NCBI GenBank assembly: GCA_037043235.1 | Contig: JAWRVZ010000065.1 | Coordinates: 62,001-126,000 of the forward strand | Direction of reading: 5' to 3' | Source: Rhodeus uyekii | Taxonomy: Eukaryota > Chordata > Actinopteri > Cypriniformes > Acheilognathidae | Length of the DNA: 64,000 nucleotides | Shown here: piece by piece, positions 45,001 through 57,000 of the stretch | How the letters are laid out: each line of letters starts with the position of its first letter | Numbering within the stretch: the stretch's first letter is position 1 | Program-made: the position numbers and the translations under genes | The notes under the pieces: generated by a model | Told to the model about the DNA's origin: nothing | What the model saw: only the letters and a program-made list of their open reading frames with translations | Databases searched by the model: none

Positions 45001-48000
45001 ATTCGAAATTCGAAATGTGAACTTAGTTCATAAAAGTTCATAAATCTATGGGTGCAGGTTATATAAGGGTGTGGGTTATGCCAATGATTTTTTTACACAA
45101 AACCCCAAAACCCACGGGCTATATGAGGGTGCAGATAATCTGTGTCTGCGTGTTATATGCGGCAGAATACGGTAACTTGGTTGTAATAAACAGAATATTT
45201 ACTAAGGATACTTCTTCCACAATTTGTGTCATCATTTACCCATTTATTCTATTGAAATATAGCATTATGAAGTTAGAGTGTTTTTGTCCACACAATGAAA
45301 GTCAATGGAGTCCAATATTGTTTGAAAGAAATGAAGTCATACAGGCTAAGTAAATGATGACAATATGTTATTTTTGGGGGGAACTGTCACTATAATAAAA
45401 ATACACAAATAGTACTAGTACTAGTTGGTTGTTGATAATATCGGGTAAACGATGTGTGCATCAATAAATCAAATGTAGTATGAATTTGCCTTGGACTAAA
45501 AATCCCACCAAGAGGGAGCTTTGCCTTCTCATTTTTAGAAGACCACCACAGGCCACTGGTCTAGAGGGAGGGAGGCATGGCTGTTATGCTTCTGGAGGTA
45601 ATTATAGTGTTTGCCCACCAGCACTGGATTATTTTAATGCATCATCAACACGAGGGCGACAATAATCTGCAGAGGATTTATAGCGCAAAAGGCATTATGA
45701 AATCACACTATTAGTTAACCTAAACAGGATTTCGGATTAACTGAACACTGATCGAATCATACTTTGATCTCCCGTATTCACAGCCACCCACAGTGCAATA
45801 TATACATGAAAGTGGATGTGGGCTGCAAAAGTGTGTATAGGTTTTTCTAGAAGTCTGTGTGTTTATGTATGCATTTTTAATTAAAGCAAGTTACAGGCTC
45901 CTGGGTGAACCAGAGATTAATTACCTTTACTTACACAGGACACCGTGTAATGATCAAACCCCTTCCCTAGGGAAGCCTGTGGGCCTTGTAACACAGCGAT
46001 ACACTACCACCACTCTAATGGATAGAGCTAATAACAAACACTAACATGTAGACACACACTTTCTCTGTGTAAAAGCACACAAACACACCTTTGGGAATTA
46101 AGCTGAGTGTAAGCTTAAAAGCCAAATATTTTGTAAAGGCAGACTGTTCATTTGGCATTTTTTATTCTATAAGCAAACAATAAATGCAAACCAAAACAAA
46201 GTATGATAGTGAGCGGAAATGGGGAGACAAAGAAGAGAGTGCAAGACTAAAGGACAACCATAGTGGTTCACCAGAAAAAAGTGTGTAACTGATATCTTGA
46301 CCTACTTCTGAAAAGTTATTGTCAGCGTCTTGGCATCGCCCAAAAGCATAATAAAAACATCCACAACCATCTTATTAAACTTTCTGGGCATCAGGTCTAC
46401 TGGCCATCCAGTGAACCTGATAGCAGCAGCCAGAAGGGCTACAATTAAGTGAAGTGGAGAATAAAAGCCTGGCAGCTTCACAAGCCTTAAGCACCTCAGA
46501 GGAGTCAAAGCATCAGAGAAACAAGCCACGCAATCACACAGGCGAGGGAAAACACAAAATATGTGCACACACCATCAAAGATACCCACCTAATCCATTTA
46601 TAATTGTATAGATTTTAATGCTATGCCATTTTAACAGTAAAAATCTGTAAAAATGATACAGTAAAAACCTGTTAATTGGTTGGTTAACAATAAGGTCTCT
46701 TACTACTGTATATATGGTGAAAAATTCTAATAGATCTAATGGAACATTTTGTGTTATTTTAACGTTTTGGGAGTGAAAAAGTAGCAAATAATGTTTATTA
46801 CATTATTTTAGTGAAATATGTGTTACTGTGATGGTGTTTTGTATTTATATGACAACTTGTACCATCTATATATTAGCATTCATACCTAAACACATTTTTT
46901 TTAAACTGTAGAAGTGAAGTTCATTATTACTTCATGTTAACTAAAGTTGTTAACTAAATTTAACTAATGAAACACTATTATAAAGTGTTATCATGAAATT
47001 TAAGCTGAAAATGTTGCTACCATATTTCGTATGGCAAAGGTTATTTTTTACCATTTCACAATTTCAAAATATTGACTATAAATAATTCAGTAACTTTCAA
47101 CCTCATTAATACAACTTGATTAGCATTTCTGAAATGCACAAAGACAATTATCAAAGCTCTAAAAAATCATTACTTTTTCCTCTTTTTTAAACCCTGAAAC
47201 TAAATAAAACACTGTTTTAGTTTTTAGAAGCAAAGTGTGAAATTGAAAATTGGTAGGGGAATAATGCTAAAGGGTTTTAGAGCGTCATTAAGGTAATGAT
47301 ATTTTCTCTGGCCATATTCAAAATACCTGTACATGTACAAAACTGTCTTTAAAATAAATGTCAGAACAAAAGAGCTATTAAACTGCTTAAATCATAAAAA
47401 TTTTAGCATGATCCACAATGGCTAATTTCATAGAATAACCCACACAATGTCCTGGCGATCAATAGATCTGAAATAAGTACGTAACCTTATTTAACCCCAC
47501 TCTCAACCTTTACAGGGTACATGCATCTCATCTAACCTTCTACAACCATGGCTAAACCTTCAGCTGACCTTCAGAGGAACCCCTTGAGGCTGTTTCAGGC
47601 CCTTAACCATCACAGAACATGACCCATCCAGCTGAAAAGCCCTCCATCATTGCTGACAGATCCACCGCAGAGCATGGTGGGTGTTCCAGAATGATAATAT
47701 AGAATCTAGGAATGCCATTTAAATCGTCTCCATCATGGTGGAAACGGATCATTAGAGTCCTCGAGGGGTTACAGGGTCCGGTGGTTCTCATTCAGCCCAC
47801 CTCATAAGGCTGTCATTCAAAAGCTTCTTATGTGTGTGTGTGTGTGTGTGCGCGTGTGCATTTGTGAGGTCTCAGGTGTGCACTGCTGGGTGATTGAGAG
47901 AAACCTGTACTCCCAGAGGACTCGAAACAAAACTATTTTCTCTGGTTCGTACTAAAGGCTACTTTTCCTCCCATCTATTCTTGTGCTCGCCAACATTCAT

Positions 48001-51000
48001 AAGACATTAAAGTGTGTCTTTATCTTCTCATCAGCCAATTCAAAAATCCACTTCAGCGACTCTAAAGGCTACTCTAACACATCTGCCTAATTACACAAAT
48101 ACAGCTACAATATCTTGTTCTAGCAGATAACATGTCCGCTGGGTAATTGTTGTAAACTCACCATTCACAAATAACATAAAAGTGTCCCCCCCCCCATATA
48201 ATTATTTGTTTCGCTCATCTAAACAAACAAAGCTTTCCGCAACAACACAGTTATATATCTTCATAACATTCTCTCCGGGGCAAAAAATCGTTCCGGAAAC
48301 ATTATAAATGTTTAATTTAAATCAAACCTTAAGTGGTGTTTTATTAATGATCAAATATGGGCATAATTTGTATATTAAATGCATGTACAACATGTTATCG
48401 ACTGGTCTGTGTTCAAGATATGCGCTGGAATTAAGTGCTAGCTTACATACATGCCTTAGAAAGCAGCTTCCAAAATTAGTATTGAATATTTAAGTGTTTT
48501 CAGAGATGGAAGAATCAGAGGATTGTTGAATGTATCACTGCTAACAAACCCTGCAACACTTTTCACAGACAAGTGTTTAAGAAGAGTTAAAAAAAGAAAA
48601 GAATCACAGAAAAAAAACAATTAATCAAGTAAGAGGGGAAAAACGAGGAGAGTGGGAATAACTTTAATGCTCAATAATACAGTAAATATAAAAATTATTT
48701 TGAAAAGATACGCTTTTTTATGTTTCAGAAAGATGTATCTTAATATAATCAAGGTTGCGTTCATTTGATGTTTTATGTTTTACTGTATCCTTAAATGTAG
48801 TTTATTAATGTGATGCAAAGCTGAATTTTCTGTATTATTACTCTTCAGTGTCACATGATCTTTCAGAAATAATTCTGATCATCGGTGCAAGTAACTTTTG
48901 AAAACTTCAATGTTGAAAACAGTTGTGCTGCTTAAAGGGATAGTTCACCCAAAAATAAAAATGCTGTCATCGTTTACTCACCCTAATATTCTTCATGTAT
49001 GAGTTTCTTTATTCTGTTCAACTGAAAATAAGATATTTGTGACCCCGTGCTGGCAAAATGAGTCTGAATGTGCACAGGCTAATTACGAGCTAGAGGCAAA
49101 ACTAGTGGTCAAATTTGAGTATTTCATGAACAAATGTTTTCATTAAGCCCTTGTCTAGTGATCCCAATGCTCCAAGTAGTAATTTATCAGTAAAAAGTAA
49201 AAAATTATTGTAATTTTTACATTTTCTGAGTGGTGTAACTTCCCAAATCATGTTTTGACAACTGCCGCTTGTCCACTCAGCACAAGTTTGGCATCGTTTT
49301 AAAGCACAGCGTTCTAACTTTGAGAATATTCATAGAGAAATCTTGATGTCATGAAAAATGTAAATAAAATGACCTCACTCGCGCTGACCGACAAATCCGA
49401 ACTATGCGCACAAAGACACCTCTCAGACATAGCACAATCCAGATATGCACATATCACATAATTACAGTAATAAATACACTTGAAATACATTCAAAATATC
49501 TGTTATGTCTTAAGTGAACAGTTGGTTAACTGTTGAGGGAAAACATCTTATATGTAACTTTATATGTTCATAAAATCTATCTAAATATCTTTATAAACCA
49601 TATTTTTCCAATTGATAAGTGTACGGTAAATTTACTGTTATTACCAGGGATTTTAATGTATGGTTGCTAGGCGATTTTGTTTTGAAACCTTCAGAAAACT
49701 TAAACTAGATTTTTCTCAAAATGGATTCCCAGTCATTTTTTTGTCTGATTCCAACAAACCATACATCATTCTGAAGGTTTTTTAATAGAGACTGAGAAAA
49801 TGTGAAATAACAGTAACTCATTTTCGAAAATGTGCTCATTGTTTCTCATTTTATCAGCAAGGGTCACATTTTGAAGAATGTTGGTAACCAAACAGTTGAC
49901 GGACCCTTTTGACTTACATATTAGGAAAAAAAATACTATGGAAGTCCGTTTACCAACATTACGGTATTCAAAATGCCTTCTTTGGTGCTCAGCAGGTTTG
50001 GAACAGCATATGGGTGAATAAATGATGACAAAATTTTCATTGTTCTGTGCAATAGCACACAAGATGTTCTGAAAAAAAAAACAATTACAAACATTGAAAG
50101 TCAGTTTTTGGACCCAAATAACTTTCAAAATATCTTTTATTGTGTTGTGTTCATAATTCAGGTTTGGAACAACATGATGGTGAGTAAATCATGGCAAAAT
50201 ATTTGAGAAGAACCATCCCTTTAAGTTTAATTTTTAATGTCGTAATTGTATTTAAAATAAAAATACATTTTGGAGCATAATTTGGTATTAATATATTATA
50301 ATAAATCTGCAATGGTACTGTATACACAGCTAGAGACACTCCTCTAGACCAGCAGAAAGGTGAGTCCATCGTCTGTTCTTCTGAAATTGGCACATGAAGG
50401 ATCCACAGAGGAAACTAAGCATACGTGTGCCACAACTGTTCATATTAAAGTGTGGATGAGAGGTAGATCTAAATCAGTTGCTGTTGCTTTTCAGCCATGT
50501 CTCTTTGGGATTTGAAGTTTGTTACATTAAAAGACGTAAAGCGAGAAAGCGAGAGAGAGAGGCTAGGCTTCCGCTGTTGTTCCATTCGGCTTCCTAATCC
50601 TGCTCTGCCTCGAGCATTCAATTAACTCCTCACCAGCAGATCAAATGACTGGCTAAAAGAGAGTGTGACCGAGCCTAAACGCTAATTAATACTTAAGAAT
50701 CAATGCCCCTCAATACTAAATGTCAAATAACAGTACAAAAGAGAACAGAGGAGCTCACATGAAAAGCTCACTTTTGTATTACGATGGATATTTATGTTTC
50801 TTAGATGAGGACCACAGCCGGGCCGGTACAGACACGTGGGCGCGGACTGAATGTCAGAGGAGACATAATGGGGAAAGAAAAGTGAAAGGTGCTCTGTGCC
50901 AGACACTTCAGCGAGGAGCTACAGCAGACCCACATTACCAATAATGTACATTCTATTCCTCTCTCTTTTTCTCTTTTGTAGTCCATCAGTCACTTTCACT

Positions 51001-54000
51001 GTGAGGTGTTACAGGCACAGTACAGCAACAGCAGAATGCTGTTCACTCCAGGACTCTCTTTGCTCGGTTTATTAGGATCCGCCTTGACCGATCAAATCAC
51101 AGGTGGTACTTTGTAGTAACATGCCTTTCAAATGCGTCTCCTGTGGCCATTTGTGATCCCTTTGAGGGAAGGGTTTCTGACTTCGTTATGTTGCAGTAAG
51201 GGATGTAAATGGATAAAAAAATCTTTAAGCAATTAATAAACGTCAAATAACTGTAATTTTTGCTAAGTAATTGTTGGTAACACTTTTTAATTTAAGATGA
51301 TGTAGTTATATGTTACTACACGTAGTAACAGTACTATAGTAATAACATTCAATTCAATTATGCATAATTACAAGTAACTAACCCTAAACCAAACCCAAAC
51401 CCTAACTCTATAGTAAGTACATGTAGTTCATTAATATTACTCAGTACATATTGAGTAAGTACATTTTAACTAAGTCACCTTAAAAAAATTGTAACCTAAT
51501 TGTTTTATGTGATTAATCCTGATTAACCATGTTAGATAATTAATTACAGTGGAGTTCGGTTATGTCGACGGCCTCGGGGGTTGTAAAAAAGCTTCGAGAT
51601 AACCGTTTAGCGAGATAACCAACAACCAATATGGCGATTTATTTGATGAAGCGATCGGCATGCTGTTAAAATTTACATACACTGTATATCTTTGCTAACA
51701 ACAAAAGGCATATGTGCACCAACTAACAGCAGAGATTTACCAGTATACAATAAAAACACCTTTGATTCTCGATACAAACCTTTAATTATATTCTCCAACA
51801 TTGCAAACACAATTTCATAACATATTCGTGAGGTCATCACGCTGTACTAGATTGCATACTTTCTTGTGTTCTGCCTGTCTAATGTGTTTTCTCAACAAAT
51901 TCGGCTTCGTCCCGTCTTTTAATAACCTTCAATCCGTTTTTTAATCCGCAGCTGCGCTGAGCAGAACTCACATCAGAACCAGAAACAGGGATGTGTTTGT
52001 GTGTGTGTGTGTGTGTGTGTGCGTGGGTGCGTGCGTACGTGCGCGTGTGTGTGCGCATTGTGTGGCTGTACTAGATTGCATACTTTCTTGCGTTCTGTCT
52101 GTCTAATCTGTTTTCTCAACAAGTATGGTATTATCACCAATAAATGGCTTTAACCAGCCTTGGAATTCAGGGTTTGATTCCCACTCCTTCCTGTATTTTT
52201 GGGTGTACAGTTTTGACTGAGACATGATAAGCAAGCCAGCTAGTTAGCTTTTGTCACAGACAGGCGCACACACACAGTGGACGAGAGTACGTGACTGAGA
52301 CTGTGTGAGTCAAACAAATGCAGCGATTTATATTTGTGCAGTGATTTATTTTTTTAGACAAAGAATATTTGACATCCTGTACTGCCACTGCGTAATCAGA
52401 CAGCGGCGGCTTCCCGCACATGCGTGATTCATTTGCACGTGGAGGAGTGAATATCTCCTGTTCTGTCTGCATCTGGGCGGATCTGCTGTGCGAGGACCGG
52501 GCCGCCTGTGAGTGCTTTGGGATGGGGATGCGGCAGCACTCGCTGCACCTTGAGAAGAGTAAGAACGATATGTGCTTTCACTTCAGAGAGTCTCCAAAAG
52601 TCTCCAATAACTCCAGATAAAGTCGTTAGATTTGTCGCTAGTCGCTTTTTTGAAACTTTATGCTAGAGTGGTCTGAAAACTTGCTAAATATAGCGACAAA
52701 GGCGCCAAGTTGGCAACACTGACCGCGATCCACGTGCAACGCAAACTCAGCGCATGCGCAGTGAACTCTCAGTCACGAGATAACCATGTGAAGTGGCGTA
52801 TATGTCCCTCGTTTTTGCTCAAGATACTAGGATTTGGCAACATAAAAGAATCGACATAACCCACAAGAAAATAATAAGACAAATAGGGAGTTTGGCGGTT
52901 CCACTTCAAAAACGTTGACATGATAGTATTTATCTCGAGGCATAATCATGACTCGAGATAAGTGAACTCCACTGTATATCAAATATTCACATTTGTAATA
53001 TCATTTACACACTGAATCCCAAAAATTTTTTGAATCTATAAAAGAAGGAAATATTTTAGCATTATGCTTACAAAGTGAAATTTCAGTAAATATTAAACAT
53101 TATACATTTATATTTATATTAGGGCTATTATATATTATTTCCCAATAACTATAAAGGCCTGTGTCATCAATATTAATACCAATATACAGTAATACCTCGG
53201 TTTACGAGTGACTTTTGCAAATCGGTGTACGAGCATTGAAAGTAAAATCGGTTTACGAGCATTGTATCGGAGTGCAAGGAAATTTTTCGCTCGCCCATGC
53301 GCATTTTTTGTCCTAACGCTCAGCAAAAAAAATCCTAAACACAGCCTCTCACAAAGCCCATCACCCCTCCCAAGACGAGGTACAAAATTCTCCCTGCGAG
53401 CAGTAACCCCCTCCTGTCGTCTCCTTCACGCCAGCAGCCTTTACTCAAAGGTTAAATGCGCGTTACAGTAAACTGTCCAAGTATCAAGTTTAAGTGTCAA
53501 TTATTAATTAGTATTTATATGAGATCTTAATGGTTATAATTTTAACTTTAATTAATAGGGTAAAACCCAAAAAATATTTTAAATGGGTATTTATGGTCGT
53601 GTGGAACGAATTGAGTGATTTTTAGTGCATTCTTATGGGGAAAATTGTTTTGGTGTACGAGAATTTTTAGTTACGAGCTCTTGGAACAAATTAAACTCGT
53701 AAACCGAGGTATTACTGTACTATGTTATTAAATAGAAATAGATTTTTGAATGATTCCTTTAAAGTTACTTGTTATTTATTTATATATATCTCAGAAATTC
53801 AAATCTACCATTCGGTGCGTGTGGATTTGTGCACCTGTTCTGGGCTGTTCACCCTTTTCAAAACACTCGATTAGTTCAGAAACACTCCTGAGCAGGTGTT
53901 GTAAACCTATGAGTTCCTGCAAGAGAGCCTGTGTACGTGTATGATTGCAGACCCCAGATGTCAGTGCTTGAACCCTGGCACCCCGCTAAGCCTGACTCAC

Positions 54001-57000
54001 CTCAGCACATCGTTGGGGTTTCCTGACTTGCTGCCTTTCTTGTCAGGTGTGCCGTGGCATCCAGACTTAAGCAGCGTGTGAGGACCCCGATCCAGCATCA
54101 TTGTGGAGGTTGCCATGGCGATTATGGCTACAGCATCACGCACTCGAGCCTCCAACCCGTAGTCCCACTCATCGTAGGAGACAGAGATCAAACCTGAAAT
54201 AAAGAAAGCATCATTATCATTTGAAACAATCATGTGAATTATTTAAATAGTTCACCCTTTTGTCATTCTATCCATCCTTCCATTCTTACCTGTTGGAAAG
54301 ACACTGGGTACATTATCTGCATCCCCTGTCACCAGAGATGGCACGATCCAGGTGTAGCCGTAACCAGTGAGGCCGACAGAATGTGCCACCTCGAAAATGG
54401 TTGTGGCTTCTTCTTTAGTGCAGTACAATAGTATAACAGGACTTTGGAGCTTCTTCATCTGGTTCTGGATCTTTGAGTCGCCATCGTCGACTGACATGTC
54501 TAACAGCAGCACCTCTTCCAGCTCCCAGCCGACGAAACTGTTCTCAACGGTACTCCGGATCTGGAAGGTAGAAAAAAAGACAGAGAAAGATAAAAAAAAA
54601 CGGTATGTCCTGTGACACGCTCCTGCTGCTTCCAGATATAAAGAGAACAGAAAGTTGAAAGAGAAAATCGACCAAAAGGCAAGAGGGAGTGAAAGTAAAA
54701 GCTATATTTTTACTTAAAGGAATAAATGAAAACACTAATCATAAAAAGTGAAATTCCCATCATGCATACTGGCCTAGCATGCGTTTTTTGATCTCTATAA
54801 TTTATAAAGAAGCAAACCTAACCCACATTTCAAAATGCACAGAGGAGACAGAGAGGAATTAAACTGCATTTCCTCATAACAAATTGTTCAAACAGAGTCC
54901 ACAGAGATGTTTTTCATTCTAATCAACCGCAGTCAGAACTAGAAGATGAAATTATCGTACCCACAATTCTGATGACGCATATTTCTGCATCACCCAATGT
55001 TTAAAGCCTATTTGACTGACTTGCAAATTGCACTGACAGTCTCATTACACGCATTATCACAACATTATGTGCAGTATGAAAATAGAGATTTTTAAAACAC
55101 ATTTTGATAAAGATTTTGATAAAGATGAGTGATTGTTAGACGACAACAACGGTAATCGAAATGTAAAACCAGGAGAAAAAAATATCCAGTATTGACCATT
55201 AACGATTGTGAATTCTTAATTTCAATACCAACGTATTTCCATGGTCATTTACAAAGCGCAAAGTAAGACCCCAGGATATTGCAGAAGATGAAGGGCCACA
55301 AATAAGAGGCACAAGAAAACAGATGTCGCTGTGGCTGGAGAGGAGAGTAACAGAATTAGACACAGTTTGTTCAAGCTTTTGGAATCACCTGAGTCATTGT
55401 TCTTCCCCCAACAGACAAGAAAAAAAATCTGGCTCTACTCTCACTAGTAGAACATCAAAAACCTGCCTGCTATACACCTGCAAGAACATCAAGAGCCTCC
55501 TGAATAAGCGGAGAATCCTCTGGACTTCCACTGGGCTCTGCTTGTATTGCCCTGAGGTTGCTCCTGTTTTGGGAAATGACTGAAAGTACAGTAGAAATCA
55601 AAGAACACAGTCCTGACCATTGCACAGTGCATTTCAGAACTCTATCCCACACCACTGTGTGCCAGATATAAATTTAGGAGTTGTGTGACAACAGAGGGCT
55701 GAAACTTGAAGCTGTTGCTTCCCAGTTGAGGATTTACAGTAGTACAGTATCAAACAATTCCACAGCAGTGATATTTTAGCATTATTTATATACTAATCTA
55801 TTTTTTGTTAAAATGTTAATTAGCTTTTATTTTTATATTTTCCGTTTTTTATGTAATTCTAGTTAAACCTTTTAATAGTTTTGTTTTATGCCATTTTTAG
55901 GCCTGTCAAAATTAATGCTTTAACGCATGCAAATAATTTTTTGCGTTAAAGCGTTTAACGCAATTAACACCGGATCCTTTTTCTGTCATCTATTGGTGCG
56001 TTATTAATGTCATTATTGTTGATCAAAGAACAAAAGACAGACAAAACTCACTGTTCTTGACTGTTTCACTTTTGTAGCTTTAATAAGGATTCATTTATAT
56101 TCAATGTATTATTTATGCAGTGAAGACTGTGTAGAGTTTGATTGCTCAATTTCTGTATATTTACCTGTTAAACCTAACTGAAAATCTTAAAGCACTGATA
56201 CAAGGTTACATGGGTCAAAACCCAGCTGTTAACCTTTTTATTTTTCTTTTTTTGCATTTTAGCAGGACAGGTAAAAAATATGAACCTGTCTGACTGGGCC
56301 AGTAGAAAAAAAAATGTACTCAAAACATGTATTACAATTACCGCTGTATTGTCGTGTCTTCTTGTGAGTGCGGTTTCGAGTGGGATGGAGTCGCGTGGTT
56401 TTCTGTCTGTGACGTGTCTGATGTGATGTTTGTAGCCTGGCACTTCGTTCTTGTTCGGTTTTGTTTCGGGATTCGAACATTCATGCTCTGTGTGTTTGTC
56501 TTCTGTCATGCACTTTGTCATGTTCTGTGAGTGCGTGCGGTTTCGAGTTCGCTCGGGCTGCACGCACTCTTGTCCGCATCAGTTGTTGTGTAGCATGCAG
56601 TTCATGTTTGCATCGGCCGCATGCTTTCATGTTATGTCTTGTCTTGTGCTGTGTTGCACGCTGCTTGTGTTTTCACTTGCTGCGTGCAGTCATGCCATCT
56701 TGTTTTGTGTGGACACGCAGCTTATGACTCTCTCATTTGCTGTGTATTCATGTTTTGTTTTGTCCTATTATTGTGTAACCCCGTCCGTCTTTTTTCCTTG
56801 TTGTTGGTTTAATTTGCCCCACCTGTCCTCCCTCATTACCTGCCCTGTTTGTTCCTTATTTATTCTCCCTGTGTCCGTCCTTCGTTGTCATTGAATTGTG
56901 GTTTGTTACTGTCGGAGTCGAGTCTAGTTGGAGTCGAGTCTAGTTGAGTCAAGTCCAGTCAAGTACAGTCTAGTATTATTTTCCCCCTCTGGGTAGTTTT

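Larger units (their letters stand above)
51547..52974 (-). mobile_element. Tigger/pogo-like DNA transposon copy B
   Basis: Reverse-oriented relative of the element at 6096-6984, flanked by TA. Shared blocks include AAGTGGAACCGCCAAACTCC, GCGCATGCGC next to AGTTCACTG, and ATGGCGATTTATTTGATGAA. The middle (about 51840-52700) is unrelated to copy A and contains a duplicated segment, a (GT)n tract and other sequence. Confidence 0.82.
35192..54000 (-). other. 18.8-kb grin2b intron rich in transposon remnants
   Basis: The largest grin2b intron in the window. It contains a LINE fragment, a duplicated segment, a (GA)n tract, a SINE, a Ty3/gypsy relic, several MITEs and a Tigger copy, listed separately. 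No additional grin2b exon is needed for frame continuity, and none was seen. Confidence 0.7.

Noticed and set aside
53208..53471. 87-codon plus-strand frame
   Set aside because: Lies wholly inside the Tigger-type MITE at 53187-53717, which is non-autonomous.
56451..56894. 147-codon Cys-rich plus-strand frame
   Set aside because: Lies in a dispersed repeat (TGT/TGC-rich), has other overlapping frames of the same character, and no recognisable domain or splice context.
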